Source: Martinezella rhizogenes
GTDB lineage: Bacteria > Pseudomonadota > Alphaproteobacteria > Rhizobiales > Rhizobiaceae
NCBI RefSeq assembly: GCF_027460065.1
Contig: NZ_JAPYZZ010000001.1
Coordinates: forward strand, 314,864 to 378,863
Length of the DNA: 64,000 nt
Reading direction: 5' to 3'
Within the stretch, counting starts at the first letter, position 1. Every line of letters begins with the position of its first letter. Below are positions 1 to 8,059 of this stretch, piece after piece. The position numbers were made by a program, and so were the translations under genes. The notes beneath the pieces are model-generated. The model was not told the origin of the DNA. It did no database searches and saw only the letters and a program-made list of their open reading frames with translations.

Positions 1-261
1 CTTCAGTTCGGCTGCAAACAGCCCTTCCCTATCTAGCCCGGCGACTTTCTCGTAAGCCGCCACCGCCTTTGCGGTCTCCCCCGCCTTTTCGTGATATTCC
101 CCGAAGCGAAACCAGCCCGCCGTCCACCGTGGCGCAAGCTCAAGCGCCTGTTCCATAAGTTCGGCGGCGGCGGGATAATCACCGCTCTCCGCCAACATGC
201 GGGCATAGTCCGCCCGGCGGTCGGCAATGACGTCACCGGAAGAAAACTGGTTTGGGGCCAT
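1..261 (-). CDS. TPR-containing methyltransferase, N-terminal part only
   Basis: The 87 visible residues start at ATG 261 (MAPNQFSSGDVIADRRADYA) and run off the left edge, so only the N-terminus is present. The visible part is helical with TPR character: LAESGDYPAAAELMEQALEL followed by WFRFGEYHEKAGETAKAVAA, each with the TPR small/large residue spacing. Rhizobial proteins with this start are, from memory, the COG4976-type SAM methyltransferases that carry TPRs in front of the catalytic domain. The methyltransferase domain itself is outside the window, so the name is an inference from the N-terminus. It is divergent from the DUF6460 gene across about 170 bp in which I see no gene. Confidence 0.6.
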   Translation of the reverse strand, partial: MAPNQFSSGDVIADRRADYARMLAESGDYPAAAELMEQALELAPRWTAGWFRFGEYHEKAGETAKAVAAYEKVAGLDREGLFAAELK

Positions 262-430
262 CAATTATTTCCTGAGAAGATGCCGGCTGTCATTTATCAA
301 GCCATAAAAAAACTCAAGTCCTATTTCATGGCCCCTGCGTGGAATTGGCTGATATGGCGCGATATAGTGCGTGAAAACTTGCATCGAAGCGGTGCGCCCC
401 ATATGTCAGGACAAAACAGGAGACTTGCTG

Positions 431-697
431 ATGGCCGGTGAGGTCAACAAAATGCTGGGTGATACGGTGGCCCGCACCGTGGTGAAGCTGCTGGTGGTTT
501 CATTGCTCGTCGGCTTTCTGATGGCAATCTTCGGATTGACGCCATGGAACATTATCTACAGCGCACGCGATTTCGTGGTCGATCTGTGGCGTAGCGGTTT
601 CCATGCGTTGGGCGCCATCGGCGACTATCTGATCCTCGGGGCCACGATCGTCATTCCCGTTTTCATCATCCTGCGCCTTCTGAGCTATCGCCGCTGA
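431..697 (+). CDS. DUF6460 small membrane protein
   Basis: An 88-residue protein starting at ATG 431, behind an AGGAG about 8 bases upstream; an in-frame upstream start would lack this site. The sequence is MAGEVNKMLGDTVARTVVKL and onward, with two hydrophobic segments (about residues 17-38 and 60-84) separated by a short polar loop, and an Arg-Arg C-terminus. This is the usual size and look of the DUF6460 family found in Rhizobiales. Its function is unknown; an inner-membrane location is inferred from the two helices. The stop codon is one base from the next start, so it is probably co-transcribed with the CAP-domain lipoprotein. Confidence 0.75.
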   Translation: MAGEVNKMLGDTVARTVVKLLVVSLLVGFLMAIFGLTPWNIIYSARDFVVDLWRSGFHALGAIGDYLILGATIVIPVFIILRLLSYRR

Positions 698-698
698 C

Positions 699-1196
699 AT
701 GACCGATACATCACTTCAGACGCTCACCCGGCGCGGCTTCGTGCTGATTTCCGCCGGCTCCGTTCTTTCCGCCTGCGTTTCAATGCCCACTAACAAGGGT
801 CTGCCTTCGGGCACCCGCGACGAGACGGCGGCGGCGCTTCCGATGGTCAACGATCTGCGCCGCTCGAAGGGGCTTTCGCCACTCGCCATCAATGGTGCGG
901 CAAGCGGTGCTGCCGCCTATCAGGCCGGCCGCATGGTCAAGGCGCAGAAGATGGCGCATCTGATCGGCCTTACCGACAGTTTCCTCATTCGCATGAAGGA
1001 CGGCAAGGTGCCGCTTCCGGCAGCGGAAAACGTCGCAGCCGGACAGGACAGCGTGGAACGCGTGGTGAAGGCCTGGATCGGCTCGCAGCACCATCTCGAA
1101 AACATGCTCGGGCCTTATAATGGTCTCGGCGTCGCGGTTGCCTATGATGCCGCCAGCCGCAACCGGCCCTATTGGGCGATGGTGCTCTGCGCCTGA
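699..1196 (+). CDS. CAP-domain (SCP/PR1-like) lipoprotein
   Basis: 165 residues. The N-terminus has a twin-arginine-like signal (TRRGFVLISAGSVLSAC) ending in a lipobox, LSAC, with the modified Cys at residue 26. A Tat- or Sec-exported lipoprotein is therefore predicted. The rest resembles the CAP/cysteine-rich secretory protein fold: MVNDLRRSKGLSPLAINGA (helix 1 region), AQKMAH with the CAP-type histidine, AENVAAG (family GENxA-like motif), then IGSQHHLENMLGP and YWAMVLCA at the end. Function in bacteria is poorly known (cell-envelope). It lies one base after DUF6460 and converges on pyrD. Confidence 0.8.
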   Translation: MTDTSLQTLTRRGFVLISAGSVLSACVSMPTNKGLPSGTRDETAAALPMVNDLRRSKGLSPLAINGAASGAAAYQAGRMVKAQKMAHLIGLTDSFLIRMKDGKVPLPAAENVAAGQDSVERVVKAWIGSQHHLENMLGPYNGLGVAVAYDAASRNRPYWAMVLCA

Positions 1197-1232
1197 ATTC
1201 AGGCGCAACGGATCACCCCGCCTCTTAGCTTC

Positions 1233-2324
1233 TCAGCCGAGCGCGCGGTCAGCCCAGCGGCCCACCGCGCTGTCGCGCAGGTCACGGATCGACTCTACCC
1301 CCTCGCGGGCGACCAGCTTCGACAGGCCCTTGACGATGGCCGAGGGCAGGCCCGGGCCTTCATAGACCATGCAGGAATAGAGCTGTACGAGATCGGCCCC
1401 TGCCCTCACCTTTTCCAAAGCCGTTTCCGCAGATGAAACGCCACCAACGCCGATGATCGGTAGATCGGCGCCGACGCGACGGCGCATCTTGGCGAGAACC
1501 GTGGTGGAAAGCTCAAAGAGCGGCTTGCCCGACAACCCGCCAGCCTCGCCCTTGTGCGGACCGGGCCGCAGGCCTTCGCGAGAGAGCGTGGTGTTGGAGA
1601 CGATCAGGCCATCAAGATCATGGGCGAGCGCTTCTTCGGCAACATCGTCCAGTCCTTCCTCGGTCAGATCGGGCGCGATCTTGAGGAAGATCGGGATGCG
1701 TTTACCGAGGCGCTCCGCTTCCGCCTTGCGGCGTTCCAGCACGGCCGTAAGAAGGGCCGCAAGGCTCTCACGCGCCTGCAGGTCGCGCAGACCCGGCGTG
1801 TTGGGCGAAGAAATATTGACGGTGAAATAGGACGCAACCGAATAAAACGCCTCGATGCCCTGCACATAATCGGCGATGCGGTCTTCGCTATCCTTGTTGG
1901 CGCCGATATTGACACCAACGATGCCGCGCAGATGCACCTGTTTCAGGCGCTCCAGCGCTGCGGCATGGCCTTCATTGTTGAAACCAAGGCGGTTGATGAC
2001 GCCTTCATCCTCGACCAGGCGGAAAATGCGCGGCCTGGGATTTCCCGATTGCGCTTTCGGCGTAACGGTGCCGATTTCGGTGAAACCGAAACCGAGCCTC
2101 AAAAGCGGTCCCGGTACTTCGGCATTCTTATCATAACCCGCCGCCATGCCGAGCGGATTGGGGAACACAAGGCCCGCGACCGTCTGCTGCAGGCGCGGAT
2201 CATGCGGCACCATGCAGGTGGGGAGGAAGCCGCTTTTCAGCGCCGCAACGGAGAGCCCGTGCGCCTTCTCCGGATCGATGAGAAACAGGCCCTTGCGGCC
2301 GACAGAGGAAAATAATCCGCTCAT
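1233..2324 (-). CDS. pyrD: Dihydroorotate dehydrogenase (quinone), class 2
   Basis: 363 residues from ATG 2324; a GTG one codon earlier (2327) is the alternative. The enzyme oxidises dihydroorotate to orotate in pyrimidine synthesis, passing electrons via FMN to quinone. Class 2 is indicated by the N-terminal membrane-associating extension (GRKGLFLIDPEKAHGLSVAA) before the barrel. Family motifs visible are NPLGMAAGYDKNAEVP, GFGFTEIGTVTP, NRLGFNN, the active-site region VNISSPNTPGLRDLQ with the class 2 catalytic serine, SNTTL, and IGVGG near the end. Its start overlaps the DUF952 stop (TGATG), so the two are translationally coupled. The pyrC and pyrE genes are 50 kb away in this window. Confidence 0.97.
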   Translation of the reverse strand: MSGLFSSVGRKGLFLIDPEKAHGLSVAALKSGFLPTCMVPHDPRLQQTVAGLVFPNPLGMAAGYDKNAEVPGPLLRLGFGFTEIGTVTPKAQSGNPRPRIFRLVEDEGVINRLGFNNEGHAAALERLKQVHLRGIVGVNIGANKDSEDRIADYVQGIEAFYSVASYFTVNISSPNTPGLRDLQARESLAALLTAVLERRKAEAERLGKRIPIFLKIAPDLTEEGLDDVAEEALAHDLDGLIVSNTTLSREGLRPGPHKGEAGGLSGKPLFELSTTVLAKMRRRVGADLPIIGVGGVSSAETALEKVRAGADLVQLYSCMVYEGPGLPSAIVKGLSKLVAREGVESIRDLRDSAVGRWADRALG

Positions 2325-2677
2325 CACAAAATCTCCGGAAACTGGTGCTGGCCATCATGATCAAGTGAGAGCGGCGTTTCCCAAAGGACCGCGCTTAGGG
2401 GAAGCGGGCTGTAGAGATGCGGGAAAAGATCGCCGCCCCTGGAGGGTTCATAGACCAGCTTGTCGCCAAGCGCTGTACCGTCGACCGCGATCAGAAGCAG
2501 GTCGACCTGGCCGGAAAAATGCCGCGCGGCGGTCTCTGCCACCTGTTTCGCCGTCGAAAAATGAATGAAGCCATCGGTGAGGTCGATGGCCGCCCCTTCG
2601 AAAACGCCCTTCGCCCTGGCCGTATTCCACAACGTCTCCGGCACGATTTTATAGATGATCGCGGGCGTTTCCTGCAT
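2324..2677 (-). CDS. DUF952 domain protein
   Basis: 117 residues from ATG 2677 (MQETPAIIYKIVPETLWNTA). It shows the DUF952 features: a Y-K start, GFIHFSTAKQV, and DLLLIAVDGTALGDKLVYEPSRGGDLFPHLYSPLPL. The family fold resembles ADP-ribosyltransferase-like small domains, but no activity is established. A much longer open frame extends upstream to 3058, but only the DUF952 part looks like protein. The stop overlaps the pyrD start by one base, a linkage common in rhizobia, suggesting a two-gene operon. No obvious sign of transfer or damage. Confidence 0.85.
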   Translation of the reverse strand: MQETPAIIYKIVPETLWNTARAKGVFEGAAIDLTDGFIHFSTAKQVAETAARHFSGQVDLLLIAVDGTALGDKLVYEPSRGGDLFPHLYSPLPLSAVLWETPLSLDHDGQHQFPEIL

Positions 2678-2738
2678 GGGGCTCTCCAAGGCTTTCCAGC
2701 GCTTTCCTGTCCGGGCGGTTTGCCGCAAAGCATGAAGA

Positions 2739-2797
2739 TTGTCCACAGTTTCCACGGCATTTTTATTACGGAAGCCCTGAAAGACCGCCTGTCCACA
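2739..2797 (+). promoter_or_regulatory. Two DnaA-box-like sites in divergent intergenic region
   Basis: The 252-bp gap between the DUF952 start and the response-regulator start contains TTGTCCACA (2739-2747) and CTGTCCACA (2789-2797). Each is one or two bases from the DnaA consensus TTATCCACA, in the same orientation and 50 bp apart. They may be chance matches; nothing else in the gap looks like a gene. Confidence 0.25.
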
Positions 2798-2929
2798 AGC
2801 TTTTCCTTGTAATGCCGGAGTGATTGGCGCAACCTTTGGCGGAGGAGCCGGACGTGTTTCGACCACCGGCAAAGGGAGTAAGCAAACAGCTGCGAAAGAA
2901 CCGCATAACGCCCTTGGGAGGGGGCCAGA

Positions 2930-3580
2930 ATGTCGGAACTCGTCATTATCATTGCAGATGACCACCCGCTTTTTCGCGGTGCCCTGAAACAGGCCGTAGC
3001 CGGTCTCGACGGGCAACAGACCATCATCGAGGCCGGGGATTTCGAGGCTGCCCGACATGCAGCCGCAGCGCGCAACGACGCCGATCTCATGCTTCTCGAT
3101 CTCGCCATGCCGGGGGTCAGCGGGTTTTCAGGCCTGATGGCCCTGAGAGCGGAATTCTCCAGCCTGCCGATCGTCATCGTTTCGGCAACGGATGATGCGA
3201 CCACCGTTCGCCGGTCGATCGAACTCGGCGCTTCCGGTTTCATTTCCAAATCCTCGGGCATTGACGACATCAGGGACGGCATCCGCGCGGTTCTGGAAGG
3301 TGATGTCTGGATACCGTCGGGTCATCACGGCGAGAAGGAGCAGGATCCTGACGTGGCTGATCTGATCGGCCGGCTCAGAACGCTGACGCCACAGCAAAGC
3401 CGGGTTCTGGGCATGCTGGCCGAAGGACTGCTGAACAAGCAGATTGCCTATGAGCTCAATGTTTCCGAAGCCACCATCAAGGCACATGTCTCGGCTATTC
3501 TGCTGAAGCTCAAGGTCGACAGCCGCACGCAGGCGGTCATCCAGCTCGCCAAGATAAATACATCGGCAATGGTGGCGTAG
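2930..3580 (+). CDS. LuxR/NarL-type response regulator
   Basis: 216 residues, with a strong GGGAGG site before ATG 2930. The N-terminal receiver domain (about 1-120) has the acidic pair ADDH at 10-11, phosphoacceptor Asp57 in LMLLDLAMPG, the SAT switch residue region near 85-87 and Lys107 in GFISKSS. The C-terminal HTH_LuxR domain (about 148-205) begins LTPQQSRVLGMLAEGLLNKQ and contains the recognition helix NVSEATIKAHVSAILLKL. It should bind DNA on phosphorylation. No histidine kinase is adjacent, so it is an orphan here; partner and targets cannot be read from sequence. Confidence 0.92.
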   Translation: MSELVIIIADDHPLFRGALKQAVAGLDGQQTIIEAGDFEAARHAAAARNDADLMLLDLAMPGVSGFSGLMALRAEFSSLPIVIVSATDDATTVRRSIELGASGFISKSSGIDDIRDGIRAVLEGDVWIPSGHHGEKEQDPDVADLIGRLRTLTPQQSRVLGMLAEGLLNKQIAYELNVSEATIKAHVSAILLKLKVDSRTQAVIQLAKINTSAMVA

Positions 3581-3692
3581 GGCAAGGATTTTATTCCTTT
3601 CCTTTCTTTACTCCTGACCGGATTTGGTCTAGATTCCGGTCAGTAAACGACAGGAGCTTTCCGCTATCGGCTCCACTTGCGGGCTTTCTATC

Positions 3693-4343
3693 ATGCTGTC
3701 ACACGAGACGATCTGGAGCGCCATCGACACGCTTGCCGAACGCCATCAGCTGACGCCTTCGGCATTGGCGAAGCGCGCCGGCCTCGATCCCACATCGTTC
3801 AATAAATCGAAACGCTTCGGGCCGGATGGCCGCAAACGCTGGCCCTCGACGGAATCCGTCTCCAAGGTGCTGGAGGCGACGGGCGCAAGTGTCGACCAGT
3901 TTTTCGGTTATGCTTTCGGCAGGGCGCAGACAATACAGCCTTCCGGTGCCGACAATGCCATTCCCCTGCTCGGTTTTGCGCAGGCCGGTTCCGGCGGTTT
4001 TTTCGATGATGGCGGTTTTCCGGCGGGTCAGGGCTGGGATGTGGTGGAGTTTCCCTCGTCTCCCGAGCGCAAACAGGGAGTTTACGCCCTGGAAGTGCAG
4101 GGCGAAAGCATGATGCCGCTCTACCGCGATGGCGACATTCTCATCGTGGAGCCGGGCGCCCAGGTACGGCGCGGCGACCGCGTGGTGCTGAAAAGCCGCG
4201 ATGGCGAAGTGATGGCCAAGGTGCTGGCGCGGCAAAGCCCCAAAAACATCGAGCTTCTTTCGCTCAACCCCGAACATCCCAATCGCAGCTTCGACATGGC
4301 CGATGTGGAGTGGATCGCCCGCATCATCTGGGCCAGCCAATAG
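3693..4343 (+). CDS. XRE-HTH / S24 peptidase repressor (LexA/CI-like)
   Basis: 216 residues. An N-terminal HTH region (about 8-70: TPSALAKRAGLDPTSFNKSK and the following helix) is followed by a C-terminal S24 domain. That domain has the catalytic serine S139 in VQGESMMPLYRDGD and a likely general-base lysine K176 in EVMAKVL. An Ala98-Gly99 bond in FAQAGSGG sits where CI/LexA-type proteins are cleaved, so RecA-stimulated self-cleavage is possible but unproven. The first part has the KSKRFGPDGRKRWPS insert seen in rhizobial chromosomal homologues, so this is probably a resident regulator and not a prophage repressor. No phage genes surround it. The ribosome site for ATG 3693 is weak. Confidence 0.85.
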   Translation: MLSHETIWSAIDTLAERHQLTPSALAKRAGLDPTSFNKSKRFGPDGRKRWPSTESVSKVLEATGASVDQFFGYAFGRAQTIQPSGADNAIPLLGFAQAGSGGFFDDGGFPAGQGWDVVEFPSSPERKQGVYALEVQGESMMPLYRDGDILIVEPGAQVRRGDRVVLKSRDGEVMAKVLARQSPKNIELLSLNPEHPNRSFDMADVEWIARIIWASQ

Positions 4344-4384
4344 GTTCGCAGTATCGCCCCGTTGCGCGCGCTGAGACTATTCCT

Positions 4385-5137
4385 TTACAGGCCGAGTGTC
4401 CTTGCCGCGGCATCGACCGTCATGATCTTTGCACCGCCGGACGCTGCCCTGCGGACGAGGCCCTGAAATCTGTCTTCCGGGCAGCCGTAAAAGCTTGGTG
4501 TCTGTGAAACATCATGGGTGAAGATGATGAGCCAGCCACCTTTTTGCAAAACATCCTCAAGCCAGCGGTCGGCAGCATCGAGGTAATTTTGATCCGCACG
4601 CAACTCGACTGCGGAGAGATTGTGCGGGTCGACGCGGCCTCGGTTGATGCCAGGCATAATGCCGCGTGTGGTCCTGAATCGACGCCGGAGAACGGGCTGC
4701 ATGAGAGGCGACGCCATACCGAAAGGAACGGAGAAATTCCGCCCATTGCCGTGTTCATCCAATGAGCCAAGCACGCTGTCATTGCGGTCGAGATCCACCT
4801 CAAGACTCTGTCTTGAAAAGCCCGAAAGCTTACGATGAGAAAAAGTGTGGCAACCAAGCTCATGGCCGGCGGCGGCCAACGCAGCGCAGCCTTTCGCTGT
4901 AATCATCTGCTGCTTGCCATCGTATTTGTCGATGAACACACCGGCGATGTAAAACGTGCCGCAAACGCCCTCACTTTCGAGGATGCGCGCGCCATTCGTC
5001 CAGGCGGTTGCCGGCACATCGTCGAATGTGAAGGACACGATCGGTTCGGATGTTTCGATCCGCACCGTCGGTCCCGGAAAATACCGCACCAGCCGGTTAT
5101 TGATCCGGTCTGCAAAAGTCCCGATTTTTTGCGTCAT
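4385..5137 (-). CDS. Polysaccharide deacetylase (NodB homology domain)
   Basis: 250 residues. NodB/CE4 signature: SFTFDDVPAT with the Asp-Asp pair at 39-40 (catalytic base and metal ligand) and the metal-binding HTFSH at 97-101, followed by RKLSGFSRQSL. The C-terminal part has WLIIFTHDVS, matching the LxxHD-type motif of CE4 enzymes. No signal peptide is visible, so it is probably cytoplasmic or uses a non-classical route. It is the second gene after the polymerase-like gene (26-bp gap, same strand), so it likely removes N- or O-acetyl groups from the polysaccharide made by this block. Substrate unknown. Confidence 0.88.
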   Translation of the reverse strand: MTQKIGTFADRINNRLVRYFPGPTVRIETSEPIVSFTFDDVPATAWTNGARILESEGVCGTFYIAGVFIDKYDGKQQMITAKGCAALAAAGHELGCHTFSHRKLSGFSRQSLEVDLDRNDSVLGSLDEHGNGRNFSVPFGMASPLMQPVLRRRFRTTRGIMPGINRGRVDPHNLSAVELRADQNYLDAADRWLEDVLQKGGWLIIFTHDVSQTPSFYGCPEDRFQGLVRRAASGGAKIMTVDAAARTLGL

Positions 5138-5163
5138 ACAAAGCCCCCCGGCCTGTCTGCAAA

Positions 5164-6459
5164 TTACTGCCCCTGTTCAAGTATGTCGTGAGCCTGATGC
5201 CTCAAACAATAGACCGCGATCAGCAGAGAAGACCAAATAGGCCCGGTTCCGGTAAAGAAATTACTCTCAAGACACGAAGAAAGCAGCGCATACACCCAAA
5301 TTCGTGCAAAAAGTCGGGTCAGTCCCGGGTCCGTACCCTTGTCTACCGCCGTGTGGAAATCATTTGCGGGTATGATGACCAGCCATATGATGGTGAGAAT
5401 GAACGCCGGCAGGCCGCCATTCAGTAGGCTTTCCACATAACCATTATGGGCATGGAAGGCCGTGACCGCCCAGGTGCCGGCAATATCGGCCTGCGACAGC
5501 AGACGGTCGCTCGTCCAGAATGCCTGGAACCCCTGCCCGAAGATCGGCGACTGCGCGAAGGTATCAAAGGACAGGCGCCAAATGTCCGTCCGGCCGGTGA
5601 ACGTGGAATCGATCCCCAGGCTTTCGACAAAATTCTGTATGCTCGGGAAATAGGTGGAGCCAACCGCGACGATATTGAGAAAGGCCAGAAGACCGCCGAT
5701 CATCAGCAAGGTGCGGTGGGCATGCCTTTCCATGATCCAGACCAGCGCCAGGGTGACGGGCAAAAGCATGGCCGCCGTTTTTCCATTGGTCTTCCAGAGA
5801 AAGAACCCGGCCAGCAGCGTAATCGCGATGCCGCCCAGCGTCGACCAGGCGTTGCGCAGGTAAAGCCCGATCATGAAAAGAATGATCATGGCCGGGGCGG
5901 CGGCGTTCTTGTGATTGAAGATGCCGCGCCAGTCACCCGCGAGCGCCTTTTCATCAAGGTCAAAGGGCTGATGGACCGAACGCGACCGCAGGAAGATCAC
6001 TCCCAGATAACAGAGCGCCAAGAGAATGAGGGCAAAGATGGCCATCATCCGGTCGAACTGCCGCCGGTCCCGTGGCATGACGACGAGAACGCTGGTGATG
6101 AAACATAAAAGTGCGGTGAAGACCAGGCGCTGCAGCGAGGTGCCGGGTTGGGTGCCGAGCACCGAGCAGATCGCCAGCCAGAAAAACAATAGCAGGATGG
6201 GCAGGCGCGGCCTCAGCAAAAGCCCCGTCAGCCGATGGCGCAGTGCGAAAACAGCCAGGATCAGCGCAATCACGAGGCCGGTCAGCTGGTTTGCGGCGGC
6301 GCGCGGCACGGGCGGCGCCGCGAGATTCTCGAAGGGAGCCACGGAAATCCAGATATAAAGCATGGTGGCGACGAAAAAAATCGCGTCGCGCCGGCCGCCG
6401 GCAAGAGATATGGCGCTGCCTTGCGCAGCGATGGGCTGTGTATCAGCCAAACGCGGCAT
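5164..6459 (-). CDS. O-antigen ligase / Wzy polymerase-like membrane protein
   Basis: 431 residues from ATG 6459 (GTG 6471 is an alternative four codons earlier). It is predicted to have 10-12 membrane segments with one larger periplasmic loop (about 290-360) containing ESLGIDSTFTGRTDIWRLSF and AFHAHNGYVESLLNGG. The TGR-D-W motif and the H-N-x-x-x-x-x-L-x-x-G motif are characteristic of the Wzy_C/O-antigen ligase (PF04932) family, which includes ExoQ-like polymerases. It should join repeat units or ligate glycan at the periplasmic face. It faces a Wzx-like flippase across the 6460-6738 gap, so a Wzx/Wzy-type export pathway is the simplest reading. Confidence 0.85.
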   Translation of the reverse strand: MPRLADTQPIAAQGSAISLAGGRRDAIFFVATMLYIWISVAPFENLAAPPVPRAAANQLTGLVIALILAVFALRHRLTGLLLRPRLPILLLFFWLAICSVLGTQPGTSLQRLVFTALLCFITSVLVVMPRDRRQFDRMMAIFALILLALCYLGVIFLRSRSVHQPFDLDEKALAGDWRGIFNHKNAAAPAMIILFMIGLYLRNAWSTLGGIAITLLAGFFLWKTNGKTAAMLLPVTLALVWIMERHAHRTLLMIGGLLAFLNIVAVGSTYFPSIQNFVESLGIDSTFTGRTDIWRLSFDTFAQSPIFGQGFQAFWTSDRLLSQADIAGTWAVTAFHAHNGYVESLLNGGLPAFILTIIWLVIIPANDFHTAVDKGTDPGLTRLFARIWVYALLSSCLESNFFTGTGPIWSSLLIAVYCLRHQAHDILEQGQ

Positions 6460-6579
6460 GGTCGCGTGCACCGGAACTGGACAATCGGATCATGGGCCTG
6501 CCTTGTGACGAACAACGAAACCCTTCTGAAACAGGGCCATGTCCAAATAACCATAAACAGTCATTATTATGTAATTGCT

Positions 6580-6594
6580 TTAACCCTCTCTTAC
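6580..6594. promoter_or_regulatory. CtrA-like half-conserved box between polymerase and flippase genes
   Basis: The divergent 279-bp gap holds TTAACCCTCTCTTAC, which fits the CtrA consensus TTAA-N7-TTAA with one mismatch. A single degenerate site in AT-rich DNA is weak evidence. No small gene or RNA is recognisable in the rest of the gap. Confidence 0.25.
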
Positions 6595-6738
6595 CTCAAG
6601 AAGGATAAGACAGGATAAACTGCAATCCATTCGGGTTGCGGGCTTTTACAGTATTGGCCGGTTGCGGCTTTTTCAGTTCGCGGATTTTTTGGAAAACAAG
6701 CGTAGTCATTGTTGGATTTGTCCGGCAATGCCGGAAAC

Positions 6739-8031
6739 ATGGAGAATGAGGTGTCGTTCAACACGCCGCGATTCGGCCATCTAGTCAGACTGGGATTGAC
6801 CTATATGGCGTCCGGCGGGGCGCTTCTGATGTCCAGCGCCGCCCAGCTCCTGACCTTCGCGCTGCTTGCCCGCCATCTCGGCGTCGAACAATTCGCGCTT
6901 TACGCCTCGATCACGGCCGTCACCAATCTTGGCGTGCAGATCTGCGGCATCGGCTCGCAGGAATCGCTGATCCGCCGCGTCGCGCAGGATCGCAGCATGT
7001 TCCCCGTCATGCTCGGCCACAGTTATCTCCTGAGTGCTGCGACCGGCGTGGTGCTGACAATCATCGGCATGGTGACGATCCCGGTGTTTTTCCCGACCTC
7101 GGAAACATTGCTGCACACGCTGATCACTACCTTCCTGATCCTGTTCACCAATCTCGTCCTCTTGAAGGTCATCTCGCTTTCCACGCAGAGTTTTATCGCC
7201 CATTCCAACTTCGCCTCGGCCAACAAGCTGGAAGTGATGTTCGCCGTCGCCCGTACCATTGCCGCGGTGGTGGCCTGCCTCATCTTCAAGGTGGAAACGG
7301 TTGAGGCCTGGGCGATCTGGAACCTCGCCGCGCACACCGTTGCAGCCGTGATTTCCGTCAAGGCGATCAACAGGCTCGGCCGCCCGGTGTTCCGGATCGT
7401 GCGCGAGGAAATCCGCATCGGCATCCTGTTTTCCACCCAGTTCCTGTTCAAGGCCGTGCGCGGCAATGCCGATATTCTCGTTCTCGGCGCCATTGCCAGC
7501 GCCGAGGTGCTAGGCAGCTATTCCATCGCCCGGCGTATTCTCGACAGTTCCTATCTTTCCGTCGAGGCGCTCAACCGGCTGATCTATCCAGGCTCGGCGT
7601 CAGCTGCCCTGCAGGGCATCACCAAGACCATAGAGCGCGCCTATAATGTTCTGAAGGCAGCGCTTTTTATCGCAACCGGCAGTGCGCTGGTGATCTTCAT
7701 CATCGCCCCCTTCCTGCCGCTGCTGTTCGGCGACGAATATGTTTCTCTGCCGATCATCACCCGCGTGCTGTGCTGGGTGGTTCTGCCGATGGCCGTTGCC
7801 GCCACCGCACTCGAGGCGCTCGGCGCCTCCGGGCGTCAGGATATTCGCGCGAAGATATGGAACAGCGGCAATCTCATCGGCTCCGTCGTCGTCGCCTTGT
7901 TCACCTGGTCCTTCAGCATTTCGGGAACGATCGGCAGCTATTTCCTGGTGGAGACCGCGATCGCCGCCGCCGTGTGGATCGCGCTTCTGCGCCTGCGGCG
8001 CCATGAAGCGGTTTTCGCGCCAGCCAAATAA
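6739..8031 (+). CDS. Polysaccharide flippase (Wzx/MOP family)
   Basis: About 430 residues and 12-14 hydrophobic segments. The N-terminal region (VRLGLTYMASGGALLMSSAAQLLTFALLARHLGVEQFALYAS) is the standard start of Wzx/RfbX-type MOP transporters, which flip lipid-linked oligosaccharides. Start is uncertain: ATG 6739 is used, but GTG 6751 has a better ribosome site (GGAG six bases upstream), and TTG 6709 extends it without any motif. It is divergent from the ligase/polymerase gene. No glycan-priming enzyme is present in the window, so the block depends on genes elsewhere. Confidence 0.85.
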   Translation: MENEVSFNTPRFGHLVRLGLTYMASGGALLMSSAAQLLTFALLARHLGVEQFALYASITAVTNLGVQICGIGSQESLIRRVAQDRSMFPVMLGHSYLLSAATGVVLTIIGMVTIPVFFPTSETLLHTLITTFLILFTNLVLLKVISLSTQSFIAHSNFASANKLEVMFAVARTIAAVVACLIFKVETVEAWAIWNLAAHTVAAVISVKAINRLGRPVFRIVREEIRIGILFSTQFLFKAVRGNADILVLGAIASAEVLGSYSIARRILDSSYLSVEALNRLIYPGSASAALQGITKTIERAYNVLKAALFIATGSALVIFIIAPFLPLLFGDEYVSLPIITRVLCWVVLPMAVAATALEALGASGRQDIRAKIWNSGNLIGSVVVALFTWSFSISGTIGSYFLVETAIAAAVWIALLRLRRHEAVFAPAK

Positions 8032-8059
8032 AGGCTGTCGCGACGGTCGATCAGGATTT

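Noticed and set aside
3693-4343. LexA itself
   Set aside because: The N-terminal region lacks the LexA winged-helix start and the length and insert fit other S24 repressors of rhizobia.
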